The notes: generated by a model from the letters alone, not told the origin. DNA of 41,102 bases from Prochlorococcus sp. HOT208_60m_808M21 (GCA_002026005.1 MWOX01000131.1:1-41102), one strand, 5' to 3'; shown: positions 1 to 8,878, numbered from the stretch's first letter. Made by a program: numbers and translations.

Positions 1-335
1 TTAATTTCCTTAACTTTAATAGGATCCTTCGCTAGTGGTGAAAATTCTGTAGATTCATTTTTATTGCCGAAATCAGAGGCTATATTTGCTTGCTTAAGAG
101 CCTTTTTAATACCAGATTCACTAATATCACTTGTTGTAGTAATGCCAACTAGATTAGATTGATTCCAAACTCTTATAGTTAAAATTTGCTTTTGTGATGC
201 CTTAAGTTGTTTAGCCTCTCCTTTATCTACTTGCACAGAATAATCATTAGAAAAGCTTGCTCCATAATCCCATTTTTTAAGATTAAGTAAATCTGCAGCT
301 TTGGAGATTTGAGTTGTGATTTCTCTTGAATTCAT
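1..335 (-). CDS. pmbA: TldE/PmbA-family protein, N-terminal part only (runs off the window)
   Basis: Only the first ~111 codons are present; the gene continues beyond base 1. The start is the ATG at 335-333, three bases after the tldD stop codon, so the two genes are almost certainly co-transcribed. The visible N-terminus (an amphipathic opening helix, then a segment around GASFSNDYSVQVDKGEAKQL) fits the non-catalytic TldE/PmbA partner of TldD. In known systems TldD and TldE form a heterodimeric metalloprotease, and TldE lacks the zinc motif. The assignment rests on weak N-terminal similarity plus the neighbour, because the diagnostic C-terminal part is outside the window. Confidence 0.75.
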   Translation of the reverse strand, partial: MNSREITTQISKAADLLNLKKWDYGASFSNDYSVQVDKGEAKQLKASQKQILTIRVWNQSNLVGITTTSDISESGIKKALKQANIASDFGNKNESTEFSPLAKDPIKVKEI

Positions 336-338
336 ATC

Positions 339-1760
339 CTATCTTCCGCCAACTGTGATTGAATCAACCTTAATATGAGGTTGGCCAACAGTTACGTTGA
401 CACTTCCACTAATGGATCCACAGAATCCAGGAGCCAATTCGAGATCATTTCCGCACATTGATATTTTTGGCATAACTTCTTTAGCCTCACCGATCAATGT
501 TGCTCCCTTTACTGGACTAGTTAATTTTCCATTTTTAATAAGATATCCTTCTTCTACCGCAAAATTAAATTGTCCTGTAGCACCTACACTGCCACCACCC
601 ATTGATTTGCAGTAAAGACCTTCACTAATACTATTGATTAAATCCTCTTTGGAATGCTCACCTTTAGCTATATAAGTATTTCTCATTCTTGAAGCTGCAG
701 CAAAAGAATAATTTTGTCTTCTTCCACTTCCTGTTCTTTTATGGCCTGTTCTTAATTCACCTGCCCTGTCGGATATGAATTTTTTTAAAATTCCATCTTT
801 TATAAGAACTGATTTTTCGGGTTCCATACCTTCATCATCTACTGATAATGAACCGAAGGATCCTTCTGATATCCCTTCATCTATTGCTGTTACAGATTCA
901 TGTGCAATTTTTTCATTCAATTTATTCTCAAATGGTGTTGTTCCTCTCTCTATTTGAGTAGTTTCAAGTAAATGACCACAGGCTTCATGGAATATAACGC
1001 CACCAAATTTATTAGCTAATACAACAGGCATTTGTCCTGCATCAACATAATCTGCATATAACATGTTCATTGAACTTTCAAACACATCATTAGCTGCTTT
1101 TTCGTGATCCCATAATATGAATTCATTAGGCATTCCTGACGATCCAAATCTTCTACTTCCACTTGATCTATATTGGGCATCACTTGCAATTACATTGAGC
1201 CCAACTGTTTGATGCAATCTAATATCTGAGACATAGGTTCCGTCACTGGAGGCTATTATTACTTCCTGAAGATTTCTTGAGTAACTTCCTTTTCTAGTTA
1301 TTATTTTATTATTTTTTTTTAAAGACTTTGTGCTAACAAGTAGTTTTTCACTTATCTCATGAATAGATGGAACTTCATTAATCCATTTTTTCTTGGATAA
1401 ACTATAGTCCCTATGTTTATTTAAACCGTTAAATACTTCTCTTTTGTTGTCTGTTATGTCTAACATCTCAATAGCCTGACATACCGATCTCATCAAGCCA
1501 TGCTTTGTTAAATCATTTGTACTTACAAATCCATCCTTTTCCCCCTTGAAGATTCTAATTCCAGCACCCCTTCCAAATGATGGACTTACACTTGTAATAA
1601 AATCTTCTTCTGCTAACACGCTTGAGTTGTCAGTATTCTCTAAAAATATTTCTACAAAATTAGCACCAAGTCCAATGCCGTAGAAAATAATTTCTTCTAA
1701 TAAATCTTTATTGCAACTACCAAAAACGATTTCATTTGATTTGATTTGTGACGAAAGCAT
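339..1760 (-). CDS. tldD: TldD metalloprotease subunit
   Basis: 473 residues, the usual TldD length. The zinc-binding HEXXXH motif is visible as HEACGH at residues 258-263, in a typical TldD context (GGVIFHEACGH). The Gly-rich C-terminal region includes GGGSVGATGQFNF and ends in DSITVGGR, as in the family. TldD with TldE forms a cytoplasmic protease that degrades unfolded peptides and, in bacteria where it has been studied, matures modified peptides such as microcins. It lies 31 bases downstream of acsF and directly upstream of tldE. No peptide substrate gene is seen nearby, so the role here is probably housekeeping. Confidence 0.93.
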   Translation of the reverse strand: MLSSQIKSNEIVFGSCNKDLLEEIIFYGIGLGANFVEIFLENTDNSSVLAEEDFITSVSPSFGRGAGIRIFKGEKDGFVSTNDLTKHGLMRSVCQAIEMLDITDNKREVFNGLNKHRDYSLSKKKWINEVPSIHEISEKLLVSTKSLKKNNKIITRKGSYSRNLQEVIIASSDGTYVSDIRLHQTVGLNVIASDAQYRSSGSRRFGSSGMPNEFILWDHEKAANDVFESSMNMLYADYVDAGQMPVVLANKFGGVIFHEACGHLLETTQIERGTTPFENKLNEKIAHESVTAIDEGISEGSFGSLSVDDEGMEPEKSVLIKDGILKKFISDRAGELRTGHKRTGSGRRQNYSFAAASRMRNTYIAKGEHSKEDLINSISEGLYCKSMGGGSVGATGQFNFAVEEGYLIKNGKLTSPVKGATLIGEAKEVMPKISMCGNDLELAPGFCGSISGSVNVTVGQPHIKVDSITVGGR

Positions 1761-1791
1761 ATGAGTCTATAAATCTTCTCTGTATTAAAGA

Positions 1792-2964
1792 TTATCTAAT
1801 CGAAGGTTGGAAATCTTTGCTATCAAGAGGTTTTAATAAGTATAGTCTTAATAACTGGTAACCGTTTGATAGATATTTAGGTAATTTTTTAAAAGTTTTA
1901 GATACTTTATTTCCATCACTGTTTGCAATATCGGAAAGAACCTTATTATTCTCTACTATTTTATCTAATCTTCCATAAAAGGATTTATCATAAACGTCCA
2001 TTACTACAGGGAAAACTCTAGCTGCAGTTTCATTTGTTTTATTAATAACAAACTGGTCGTAATCTCTGGCATCTAAACCTAAAGAATTGTAGAAATCTTT
2101 TTTAATTCCCAAATCCCTTGCATACATAGTTGCAAATACAGCTAATAGAAAGAACCTAGACCATAACTTGGATGTTAATGGAAGATTATTCAAAAAATAT
2201 CTAAACCTATGGAAGTAGTCAAATAATGGGTGTGTAAAAGTAGAGCCACCAATGGTAATTTTTTGGCTTAAAGATTTAACAGTACGAGGCTGTGCTTTCA
2301 TTAATGCGTCAAAAAAATCCCCATGTCTATTTTCATCTTGACACCAATTTTCAAAGTAATTAAATAGTGGAAATATTTTGCTATCAGGATTCTTTTCGAG
2401 ATGCCTATAAATTGCTATGTATCTCCAATAACCTATTTTTTCGGATAAATAAGTAGCGTAAAAAATACTTCTTGGAGGGAAATAAGTGTAATCTTTATTG
2501 GCTGTTAAAAAACCTAAATCTAACTGAAGTCCAAAGTCACTCATTGATTTATTTAAAAAACCTGCATGTCTTGCTTCATCTCTGGCCATATGAGCAAAAC
2601 ATTCAGCAAGTAGAGGGTTTTTGACTTTAATTCTCTTACTAAGTTCCTTATAAAGTAAAAAACCTGAAAATTCTGATGTACAACTTCCCTCGAGAAAATC
2701 AACAAATAGCTCTCTTGTCTCAGGATCTAATTTTTCTGCAGCGCCTTCAAATTCACTATTTCTTACAAAATGATGTCTATTGTAATCTTTCCTAAATTCC
2801 TCACAAATAGCTTCCAATTCCTCCTCGTTTATTGATAAATCCATATTTTCCATAGCCTCAAAGTCTGTTGTATAGAATCTTGGGGACAAAATTGTTTCTT
2901 TTGCGGGTATCTTTCCATTATTAATATCTTTTTTATTTTTTGATTCAACAGTTGATTGAGCCAT
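1792..2964 (-). CDS. acsF: Mg-protoporphyrin IX monomethyl ester oxidative cyclase, aerobic di-iron type (AcsF)
   Basis: 390 residues. This enzyme makes the isocyclic ring E of chlorophyll, converting Mg-protoporphyrin IX monomethyl ester to protochlorophyllide with O2. It is a membrane-associated diiron protein. The diiron ligand motifs are visible: a Glu in LEGSC (about residue 92), DEARH at 129-133 and DENRH at 210-214. The stretch [12 protein letters not shown] and the [12 protein letters not shown] segment are also typical. It is the only chlorophyll-ring enzyme in this part of the window. An 80-base gap upstream probably holds its promoter, and tldD follows 31 bases downstream. The aerobic type of enzyme fits an oxygenic phototroph. 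Confidence 0.95.
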   Translation of the reverse strand: MAQSTVESKNKKDINNGKIPAKETILSPRFYTTDFEAMENMDLSINEEELEAICEEFRKDYNRHHFVRNSEFEGAAEKLDPETRELFVDFLEGSCTSEFSGFLLYKELSKRIKVKNPLLAECFAHMARDEARHAGFLNKSMSDFGLQLDLGFLTANKDYTYFPPRSIFYATYLSEKIGYWRYIAIYRHLEKNPDSKIFPLFNYFENWCQDENRHGDFFDALMKAQPRTVKSLSQKITIGGSTFTHPLFDYFHRFRYFLNNLPLTSKLWSRFFLLAVFATMYARDLGIKKDFYNSLGLDARDYDQFVINKTNETAARVFPVVMDVYDKSFYGRLDKIVENNKVLSDIANSDGNKVSKTFKKLPKYLSNGYQLLRLYLLKPLDSKDFQPSIR

Positions 2965-3044
2965 TTTTTATTCGGTTTATTAATACTATTATTTACTATG
3001 ATTTGTATTTTCGAGGGAAAAGTTAACTTGGTGTTATTGTTTTT

Positions 3045-3611
3045 CTAATTAACTCCTATTAACTTTTGTCCATTCAATCTTTGAAGTACTCTTGAAATTA
3101 TTAATTTTAGGGTAATTCTTTTTTCGTCAATAAGAAAAGATTCAATAATACTGGGTTGTTGATTAGGTTTTGATAAAGAAATACTTTTTAATGAACTAAT
3201 GTCATCCTTCTCAAAGGATAACCAAAAGTTACATGTATCTTTAATTTCACAATTAATTACCCAACATTTATCTCCAGCAATAGGTCTATTTGTGTTAGTG
3301 AGGTTAATATTGTTTATTTCTAATCCTCTTTGATTAATTTCCTCAGTAAGTGAAGGAATTAGGTGCATGTTAATAAATTCTTGGAAAGGCTTTTTCTCTA
3401 CTGGGAGTTCTTTTTTTGGTTTTGTTATAGGTTTTTCGGTAGTATTAATTTCATTATTTATAACAACTTTAGTAGCAGAATCACTATTGTTTATATCCAT
3501 ATTGATAACTTTTTCTGAATTAGGTACTTTTATTTCCTTTGAGTTTGATTTAGTAGTGTTATCTGATATTTCTTTATTTACTTCATTATTTTTGTCTAAA
3601 TTTTCTTCCAT
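3045..3611 (-). CDS. DUF2996 family protein
   Basis: 188 residues in two parts. Residues 1-~70 are low-complexity, rich in Asn, Glu, Lys and Ser, and probably disordered. Residues ~75-188 form the conserved domain: a PFQEFINMHLIPSL opening, a central GDKCWVINCEI strand, and a C-terminus with SFLIDEKRITLKLI and LQRLNGQ. That C-terminal signature is what I recall for DUF2996, a family of cyanobacteria and plastids whose biochemical role I cannot state. It lies between acsF and a small membrane-protein gene on the same strand, which does not by itself define a function. Confidence is good for the family and nil for a function. Confidence 0.75.
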   Translation of the reverse strand: MEENLDKNNEVNKEISDNTTKSNSKEIKVPNSEKVINMDINNSDSATKVVINNEINTTEKPITKPKKELPVEKKPFQEFINMHLIPSLTEEINQRGLEINNINLTNTNRPIAGDKCWVINCEIKDTCNFWLSFEKDDISSLKSISLSKPNQQPSIIESFLIDEKRITLKLIISRVLQRLNGQKLIGVN

Positions 3612-3668
3612 AAAAAAAACTATTTATTCTATTATATTATAAAAAAAATTTTTAATTAATTTATTTTT

Positions 3669-4112
3669 CTACCAATCATTATCAACACTATCCCAGTCAT
3701 CTTTAATATCTTGATTTGAATAACTTTGATCTTTTTGTAAATTATTATCATTCATATTTTTGACTACTCTGTAATTAACAGAAATTGTTGGTTGAGTTTC
3801 TCTAATATCCCTTTGTGGCGGCATCTCAAGGTTTGGTTCCATTTCTTCCTTATTATTATTAGATACAAATTCATCTTCCAAATTATCGAAAGATTTTTTT
3901 CTGAAACTAGTAGTAGTAATTGTTGTATTTAATAAAGTACTTACAAATAAACCTGAAAAAAACGAAATACTGATTAGCTTACCTATACTTACTTCTTGGA
4001 GGGTCCATTTAAAGTATCTAAATGAAGTCTTCTGATTATTATTTGTATATAATAAAATTTGAAATATTATTATTAAAAAAAGAGTTAAAAGTAAATATTT
4101 TTTCTTAAACAT
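3669..4112 (-). CDS. Two-helix membrane protein with acidic polar tail, unknown function
   Basis: 147 residues. The N-terminus is a basic MFKKK followed by a hydrophobic helix (residues ~5-22). A second hydrophobic segment lies at ~43-62 (IGKLISISFFSGLFVSTLL). The remaining ~80 residues are polar, rich in Asn, Gln and Asp, and end in DDWDSVDNDW. The arrangement suggests a short hairpin membrane anchor with a long soluble tail, like small LapA-type anchors, but I do not recognise the family. It is flanked by DUF2996 and the long RNB-like gene on the same strand with gaps of about 60 bases. Confidence 0.7.
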   Translation of the reverse strand: MFKKKYLLLTLFLIIIFQILLYTNNNQKTSFRYFKWTLQEVSIGKLISISFFSGLFVSTLLNTTITTTSFRKKSFDNLEDEFVSNNNKEEMEPNLEMPPQRDIRETQPTISVNYRVVKNMNDNNLQKDQSYSNQDIKDDWDSVDNDW

Positions 4113-4178
4113 AATTATAAAAAGTTATCTTAAATATTTTTGGTTAATATTTCCATAATATAATTTGTGAAAATTTAT

Positions 4179-6401
4179 TTATGTTAATTCTAAATCAATT
4201 TGATATTTAAGAATATCGACTTTTATTATTTTTACTTCTATTGCATCTCCAACTTTATATGATTTTTTAGATTTTCTTCCAATCAATAGATTTTGCCTTG
4301 ACCTGTATTCGTACCAATCATTATTAAGAGTACTTACATGTACTAAACCCTCTACATTTAGTTCTGATATCTCAACAAAGAAACCATACGTTTGCACTGA
4401 TAAAATAAAACCACTATAAATATTACCTAGTAATTTTTCTGCTTTTCTTACTTTTTTTAAATTTATCATATTAGATTTATATTGGTTAACTTTGTACTTG
4501 AATTCATTAAGTTTATCTATCACAAACTTGTTAAATAATATTTCTAGATTTTTTGAAATTGATGAATTAAATATATCCCAATTTACTAGGTCTAATGAAT
4601 TACTTTCCGATATATTGATTGCTTCAATATTATTTTTCTTTGACTTCTTACCATTTATTATCATATTAAAAATACAGTACTGGTTAATAAGATTAGTAAA
4701 GTCAAATCCAGGAATTGTCCATGGAGAAATAAATAATTTTTCTGATTCATCTTTATCAGGATCTTTAGATATCAACCTTATTTCGTTGTCCTTAAATTCA
4801 TTAATTAGAAGTTTATGTAAGATTCTTTTTTTATTATCATCGCCACATAATTTTATTACTTGACTAAATGTCAAATTACCATCTTCATTAAGCTCTATAT
4901 CATTATCAATAAATTCTGAATATTTGATGATTTCATTTGCATTAACATAATCTATTCCATTTGAGAGATGTCCGGCGCTTTTTAAGCCATATTGATTTGA
5001 ATGTTTGAACCATATTAAATTAGCTTCATATAATATTGGTGAAAGGAAAGTTTGGCAATCTTCTTTATTTAATGATTCAAAATATCCTTTTGAATATTCA
5101 GCTGGATTATGAATAAAAAATTCTTCTAGTGCTTCAATTTTATTGAGTGGTGCTGGAATTTCAACCTTACCCTCCAAAAGATGTTTTTGTCTGAATGAAC
5201 AAGAAATTTCAACTATTTTATCTAAATCGTCGATATATTCCTTTATAGGTTTTAATACCCGAGAGGTGATTCTTGATTTACTTTTTCTAGATAGAAGTGC
5301 CTCAGTATGATCACTTCCGACAATAAGAGAGCACTTTACTAAAGTAAGATGAAATGACCAATCAATTATTTCATTATCACTATTTAAATGCACACAGAGG
5401 CTTATTGCATTATTCTTTTCACCAAATTTAAATTCAGAATCATTCCTTATGGTTTCACTAAGGTAGTTTTGCCAATCATTTAATAAGGGCAATGATTCAA
5501 AGCCTTGAAATAATATTTCTAAAGATTTTTTACTATTTAGATCTACTCTTTCTGCAAGATTATTTGTATGTATCCATAATTTAGTATTTTTGTTTTTCCC
5601 CTGCTCTATTTGAATCATTGGGAGCATTGGAGAATTATTAGAATCCCAACTTTTGAATAAATAAGAGTTTTTATCTGTAAGGTCTATCCTCTCCCTCTTT
5701 TCTATTTTTTTAGACTCAATATGATTTAAATTGTATGGTTTAACGATATTGCTTTTAGATAAAACAAAGTCAGTATCATATTCTTCATTATTGTTTAGTT
5801 TTAGTTCTTGTATCACATGACCTAGTCCTTCATCTTGACCTATCGGAAATCTATCAATCTCAACTTTTACTATATTCTTTTTGTCTGGTTTGAACGTGTA
5901 TTTTATATTCTCTTTGGGAAGTTTAATTTTAGATAGGATCCTATCGTCTATTGGGATTGCATATACATCATTGTTTATTATTTCAACTTTAGAAAGAAGT
6001 ATTTGATTTGATCTTTCAAGAATACAATCAACTATTCCTTCAGGTGATCTTCTTCTATAACCCTCTTTTATTATCCTTACTAAAACTTTATCTCCATTCC
6101 ATGCATAGTTAAGTAGATTTTCTTTAATATATATATCTTCTTCGTCTTTTCCCCTTACAGCAAAGCAATAGCCTTTGCTACTACATCTTATTTTGGCGAC
6201 AAGATGATCACTATTTTTTATGCAGGTATATTCGTTATCTTCATTTTTATTAATTATTTCAAGTGTTTCTAGAGCTTCTAAAGCAATATCTAATTTATCC
6301 TTTTCAGATTTCTTTGTTATTTTTAATAATCTGCATAATTTTTTATATTCTAACCCTTCTGACTGATTAATATTATCAATTATTGAAGATGATGTGAACA
6401 T
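4179..6401 (-). CDS. RNase II/R-like (RNB superfamily) protein with apparently lost catalytic motif
   Basis: 740 residues with RNase R-like architecture. An N-terminal winged-helix-like segment spans ~1-60. A cold-shock/OB domain follows at ~70-130 (SSKGYCFAVRG..EDIYI..WNGDKVLVRI). An RNB-like core covers ~220-640. A C-terminal S1 domain lies at ~660-740 (GFILSVQTYGFFVEISELNVEGLVHVSTL). In active enzymes the core carries an IDxxxxxDxDDA-type Asp cluster and an SPLRRYxDL motif. Here the corresponding stretches read FKSWDSNNSPMLPM and ISPWTIPGFDFTNLI, so the metal-binding aspartates and the arginine appear absent. It may be an RNA-binding pseudo-enzyme. The Zam-like proteins of cyanobacteria belong to this superfamily. 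A second RNB protein with an intact active site is at 21022-22206. Confidence 0.8.
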   Translation of the reverse strand: MFTSSSIIDNINQSEGLEYKKLCRLLKITKKSEKDKLDIALEALETLEIINKNEDNEYTCIKNSDHLVAKIRCSSKGYCFAVRGKDEEDIYIKENLLNYAWNGDKVLVRIIKEGYRRRSPEGIVDCILERSNQILLSKVEIINNDVYAIPIDDRILSKIKLPKENIKYTFKPDKKNIVKVEIDRFPIGQDEGLGHVIQELKLNNNEEYDTDFVLSKSNIVKPYNLNHIESKKIEKRERIDLTDKNSYLFKSWDSNNSPMLPMIQIEQGKNKNTKLWIHTNNLAERVDLNSKKSLEILFQGFESLPLLNDWQNYLSETIRNDSEFKFGEKNNAISLCVHLNSDNEIIDWSFHLTLVKCSLIVGSDHTEALLSRKSKSRITSRVLKPIKEYIDDLDKIVEISCSFRQKHLLEGKVEIPAPLNKIEALEEFFIHNPAEYSKGYFESLNKEDCQTFLSPILYEANLIWFKHSNQYGLKSAGHLSNGIDYVNANEIIKYSEFIDNDIELNEDGNLTFSQVIKLCGDDNKKRILHKLLINEFKDNEIRLISKDPDKDESEKLFISPWTIPGFDFTNLINQYCIFNMIINGKKSKKNNIEAINISESNSLDLVNWDIFNSSISKNLEILFNKFVIDKLNEFKYKVNQYKSNMINLKKVRKAEKLLGNIYSGFILSVQTYGFFVEISELNVEGLVHVSTLNNDWYEYRSRQNLLIGRKSKKSYKVGDAIEVKIIKVDILKYQIDLELT

Positions 6402-6474
6402 GATCTAGATGAAATTATAAATTAATTTAGTGGGTATACACTTCATTATTACACCTTATTATCCAAGCTTAAAA

Positions 6475-6786
6475 CTAATTATTTTCTTTCTCTTCTTTTT
6501 CTTCTTTTTCGATGGTGAAAGAATTGATAAAAAGCCTTATACCTATTATAAAAAATGTAATGGAGGCTATTGACTTAAGAACAACCTCGGGTAAAAAACT
6601 CGAAATGGACCCGCCTGTTAAAGCTCCTAGTAAACTTGCAAAAACAAGTGCTGAAGAAGATCCTAGAAAAACTGCTAGTGGTTTATTTGAAGTGCCGCTT
6701 ATAGTTAAAGTAGCAAGTTGAGTTTTGTCACCTAATTCAGCTATGAAAACGGTAAGAAAAGTTGATAGTAATAAATTTAAAACCAT
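6475..6786 (-). CDS. Half-size UPF0016/Gdt1 cation transporter, second half
   Basis: 103 residues with three hydrophobic helices. The family motif E-x-G-D-K-T is visible as ELGDKT at ~17-22, followed by QLATL. The tail is Glu/Lys-rich (about 93-103). Full-length UPF0016 proteins carry two such three-helix repeats and move Mn2+ or Ca2+ out of the cytosol; the cyanobacterial member Mnx is a manganese exporter. Here each half is a separate gene. The start codon follows the stop codon of the sister half with no spacing, implying translational coupling and assembly of a heterodimer. The transported ion is inferred from the family. Confidence 0.87.
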   Translation of the reverse strand: MVLNLLLSTFLTVFIAELGDKTQLATLTISGTSNKPLAVFLGSSSALVFASLLGALTGGSISSFLPEVVLKSIASITFFIIGIRLFINSFTIEKEEKEEKENN

Positions 6787-7113
6787 TTATAAATATTTTT
6801 TGAATGTTTCATAAGCTAAAAATATACTTATTAGTATCATTAAAGCACCAGTTGATAAAGCAAATTTGCTAGGAGATATTTTTTTTGATACCCATTTACC
6901 AATAAGAACTCCTACTATGCTAGAGCTTATTAATGCTAGAGAACTTCCAAGAAAAACAATTATTGGCTTGCCCGATTCCGCAGAAAGCATCAATGTGGCT
7001 ATCTGAGTTTTATCGCCTAGTTCAGCAATAAAGATTGTTGTAAAAGTCGTTATAAATATAGAAAAAAAACTTTTTTCTATATTGTTTTCTTTTTTTTCTA
7101 ATTTACTATTCAT
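6787..7113 (-). CDS. Half-size UPF0016/Gdt1 cation transporter, first half
   Basis: 108 residues: a short polar N-terminus (~15 residues), then three hydrophobic helices. The motif ELGDKT lies at ~31-36 with QIATLML following. It is the upstream member of the split Gdt1-type pair and likely dimerises with the product of 6475-6786 to build one transporter with two ExGDKT motifs in antiparallel orientation. Its ATG overlaps the stop codon of the upstream Cys-cluster gene (ATGA at 7113-7110), so three genes form one coupled operon. A manganese or calcium export role is inferred from the family, not shown by the sequence. Confidence 0.87.
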   Translation of the reverse strand: MNSKLEKKENNIEKSFFSIFITTFTTIFIAELGDKTQIATLMLSAESGKPIIVFLGSSLALISSSIVGVLIGKWVSKKISPSKFALSTGALMILISIFLAYETFKKYL

Positions 7114-7457
7114 TTTCCTGAAACAGCAATTTTAAAAGTTTTCATCTCTTTACTTTGGTATCCATAATTTGATGAAATATGTTGTTTGCAGCAATCTATT
7201 AAAAATTTATCACCAGATTTCAAATATCCTTTAAATGAAGTTGAAAATTCATTTACTCGGCAAAAATGTGGTCTGGTTTCATAAATTAAGCATTTTTTAT
7301 TTTCTCTGTCTAGGTTTTTACACCAACCGTCTTTAGCAGTCATCGAATTTATCAAAGCTATATCTTCTTCGTTAAGCTTGTCAGCCAAATTGCTTCTTTC
7401 GTTCAAGTCGAATTTACAACAAGCTCCACAATTTTCTATACATGTCCATGATTCCAT
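7110..7457 (-). CDS. YkgJ-type cysteine-cluster protein (putative metal-chelating)
   Basis: 115 residues. The N-terminal Cys cluster reads CIENCGACC (residues 5-13), and further cysteines follow in CKNLDRENKKCLIYETRPHF, FCRV and DCC. This spacing matches the YkgJ/UPF0153 family, annotated as zinc- or iron-chelating or Fe-S proteins of unknown biochemical role. It is the first gene of a coupled trio with the split Gdt1-like transporter. That places a metal-binding protein beside a metal transporter, a suggestive link but not proof. The promoter should lie in the ~80-base divergent gap shared with the psb30-like gene. Confidence 0.82.
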   Translation of the reverse strand: MESWTCIENCGACCKFDLNERSNLADKLNEEDIALINSMTAKDGWCKNLDRENKKCLIYETRPHFCRVNEFSTSFKGYLKSGDKFLIDCCKQHISSNYGYQSKEMKTFKIAVSGK

Positions 7458-7539
7458 AATTTAATTCAATCTTGTAACGTATCAGTACAGTTTCGTCATT
7501 TATTTGTAAAAATAGTATCACAAAACATATTCATTAATC

Positions 7540-7617
7540 ATGGCAACACTTATTCCTCTAGCTGTAGTTGCGTTAGCAGGACCAGCAATAATTGCTCTTG
7601 TATTTTACCGTAAATAA
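7540..7617 (+). CDS. psb30: Photosystem II subunit Psb30 (Ycf12)-like peptide
   Basis: 25 residues with a single membrane helix: a short N-terminus, then PLAVVALAGPAIIALVFYRK. Psb30/Ycf12 is a one-helix subunit at the periphery of PSII near cytochrome b559 and PsbJ/PsbK. Its C-terminal signature (LxGPxVIxLLxFRK/RG) resembles the ALAGPAIIALVFYRK seen here. The peptide is shorter than the ~33 residues usual for the family. ATG at 7540 has the sequence TAGTAT about 20 bases upstream (7513-7518) as a possible -10 box. It could instead be another one-helix photosynthetic subunit; the GP-containing core favours Psb30. Confidence 0.62.
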   Translation: MATLIPLAVVALAGPAIIALVFYRK

Positions 7618-7629
7618 AAGAAATTCTTT

Positions 7630-8394
7630 TTGGTGACTTATCTTGAGGGTGTTTATTGGGATTTAGATGGTACCATCGCAAATACCGAATTAGAGGCTCA
7701 TTTACCTGCTTTTAATAATGCTTTTAATGACCTTGGTATTGATTGGAATTGGAATACTAATACATATATAAAACTTCTGAAGATAAATGGGGGCAAAAAT
7801 AGGATTGCTTATTACGCTAAATCTAATAATGATAATTTCTCAGAAGATTTAATTCTCAAAATTCATGAAACAAAGCAATTACATTATTTAGAAATTATAA
7901 AAAAAAATTGCGTTAGTTTAAAAACTGGTGTTTTTAGATTAACAAATGAATTACATAGAAAAAAAGTAAGACAATTTATTGTTACTTCAAGTTCAAGAAA
8001 TCAAGTTGATCTTCTTGTTGAATACCTTTTTAATGGCTTCAATCCTTTTGAATTCATTATTTCAAGTGAAGACGTTGAATTAAAGAAACCAAATGCATTA
8101 CCTTATTTAAAGGCAATTCAATTAAGTGGTATAAACAAAGAAAACTCAATTGTTTTCGAAGACTCCAATCCAGGATTAAAATCTTCCTTGGGAGCTAACT
8201 TACCCACAATTTTTGTTCCTTCAAATATCCCAATTGTTCTTGAGAAAAATATTAAATTAGATTGTATTTTAGACAGTCTTGGTGATGAGAATAATGTGGC
8301 AAATGTGATTAAAGGCCCTAAACTAAAAAAATCATATGTTGACCATAGCTTTCTAAGTGATTATTTAGTGTCTTTTAGTAATGCAAAAAACTAA
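7630..8394 (+). CDS. HAD-superfamily hydrolase (CbbY/beta-phosphoglucomutase-like)
   Basis: 254 residues. Motif I is DLDGT at 11-15, with nucleophile Asp11 and acid/base Asp13. Motif II is in IVTSSSRN (~115), motif III is the Lys in ELKKPNALPY, and motif IV is VFEDSNPGLKSS with a conserved Asp. A helical cap of ~70 residues follows motif I, as in subfamily I enzymes of the CbbY/Gph group that dephosphorylate sugar phosphates. The substrate cannot be told. The start is either TTG at 7630 or GTG at 7633; no ATG fits. It overlaps the next gene (ycf20) by 14 bases. Confidence 0.88.
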   Translation: MVTYLEGVYWDLDGTIANTELEAHLPAFNNAFNDLGIDWNWNTNTYIKLLKINGGKNRIAYYAKSNNDNFSEDLILKIHETKQLHYLEIIKKNCVSLKTGVFRLTNELHRKKVRQFIVTSSSRNQVDLLVEYLFNGFNPFEFIISSEDVELKKPNALPYLKAIQLSGINKENSIVFEDSNPGLKSSLGANLPTIFVPSNIPIVLEKNIKLDCILDSLGDENNVANVIKGPKLKKSYVDHSFLSDYLVSFSNAKN

Positions 8395-8707
8395 TTTTTC
8401 AAGAATTACCTACCAGTTAAATAATTTATTTTTTGGGTTTCTAAGTGATACTTGGAGGACAAAATCTATTGTACTAATTTCTGTTTTGACGGGTTATTTT
8501 TTGTTCGCCAATTTTCTTACAAAATTTATATCTGAAGGTAAAAATGAGTTAATTATGGTTCCAATAATTATCTTTTTCATTGAAATCATTATAAGAATTA
8601 AACCTGCCGCAAGCTCAAAATTTTATTATCTATGGACTGTAGTTGATAAATTAAGAATCGGTGCAATTTATGCCATTATACTTGAAGCATTTAAATTAGG
8701 ATCTTAA
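8381..8707 (+). CDS. ycf20: Ycf20 / DUF565 membrane protein
   Basis: 108 residues. The family pattern is clear: an N-terminal LNNLFFGFLSDTWR segment, two hydrophobic helices (~29-48 and ~56-72), and a conserved C-terminus with DKLRIGAIYAIILEAFKLGS. Ycf20 occurs in cyanobacteria and plastids. In green algae and plants a homologue has been linked to non-photochemical quenching, though the molecular role is not known. The start overlaps the HAD hydrolase gene by 14 bases, which suggests coupling. It ends three bases before the convergent L32 gene. Confidence 0.87.
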   Translation: MQKTNFSRITYQLNNLFFGFLSDTWRTKSIVLISVLTGYFLFANFLTKFISEGKNELIMVPIIIFFIEIIIRIKPAASSKFYYLWTVVDKLRIGAIYAIILEAFKLGS

Positions 8708-8710
8708 AAG

Positions 8711-8878
8711 CTACTCTTCTTCTTCTTCAATAGGATAAACAAATCCTTGAGCTTTCCCAGTTAAAACTGATTTACCTAAAGATATAGCTTTTTGAGCTGC
8801 TATTGCTGCTTTTCCTTTCCAAACAGCGTGTCTTTGGTTCCTTTTGCTTTTTGATTTTTTCTTCTTTGGTACAGCCAT
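8711..8878 (-). CDS. rpmF: 50S ribosomal protein L32
   Basis: 55 residues. The sequence begins [20 protein letters not shown], the highly conserved L32 N-terminus, and ends with an acidic tail of five Glu. It lacks the zinc-binding cysteines of some L32 versions. It lies convergent to ycf20 and divergent from the FtsH-like gene, so the ~130-base gap at 8879-9009 must carry its promoter. Confidence 0.95.
   Translation of the reverse strand: MAVPKKKKSKSKRNQRHAVWKGKAAIAAQKAISLGKSVLTGKAQGFVYPIEEEEE

Noticed and set aside
3367-3642. 91-residue plus-strand frame opposite the DUF2996 gene
   Set aside because: It mirrors the low-complexity Asn/Lys-rich region of the real gene and yields an artificial Phe/Ser/Leu-rich sequence.
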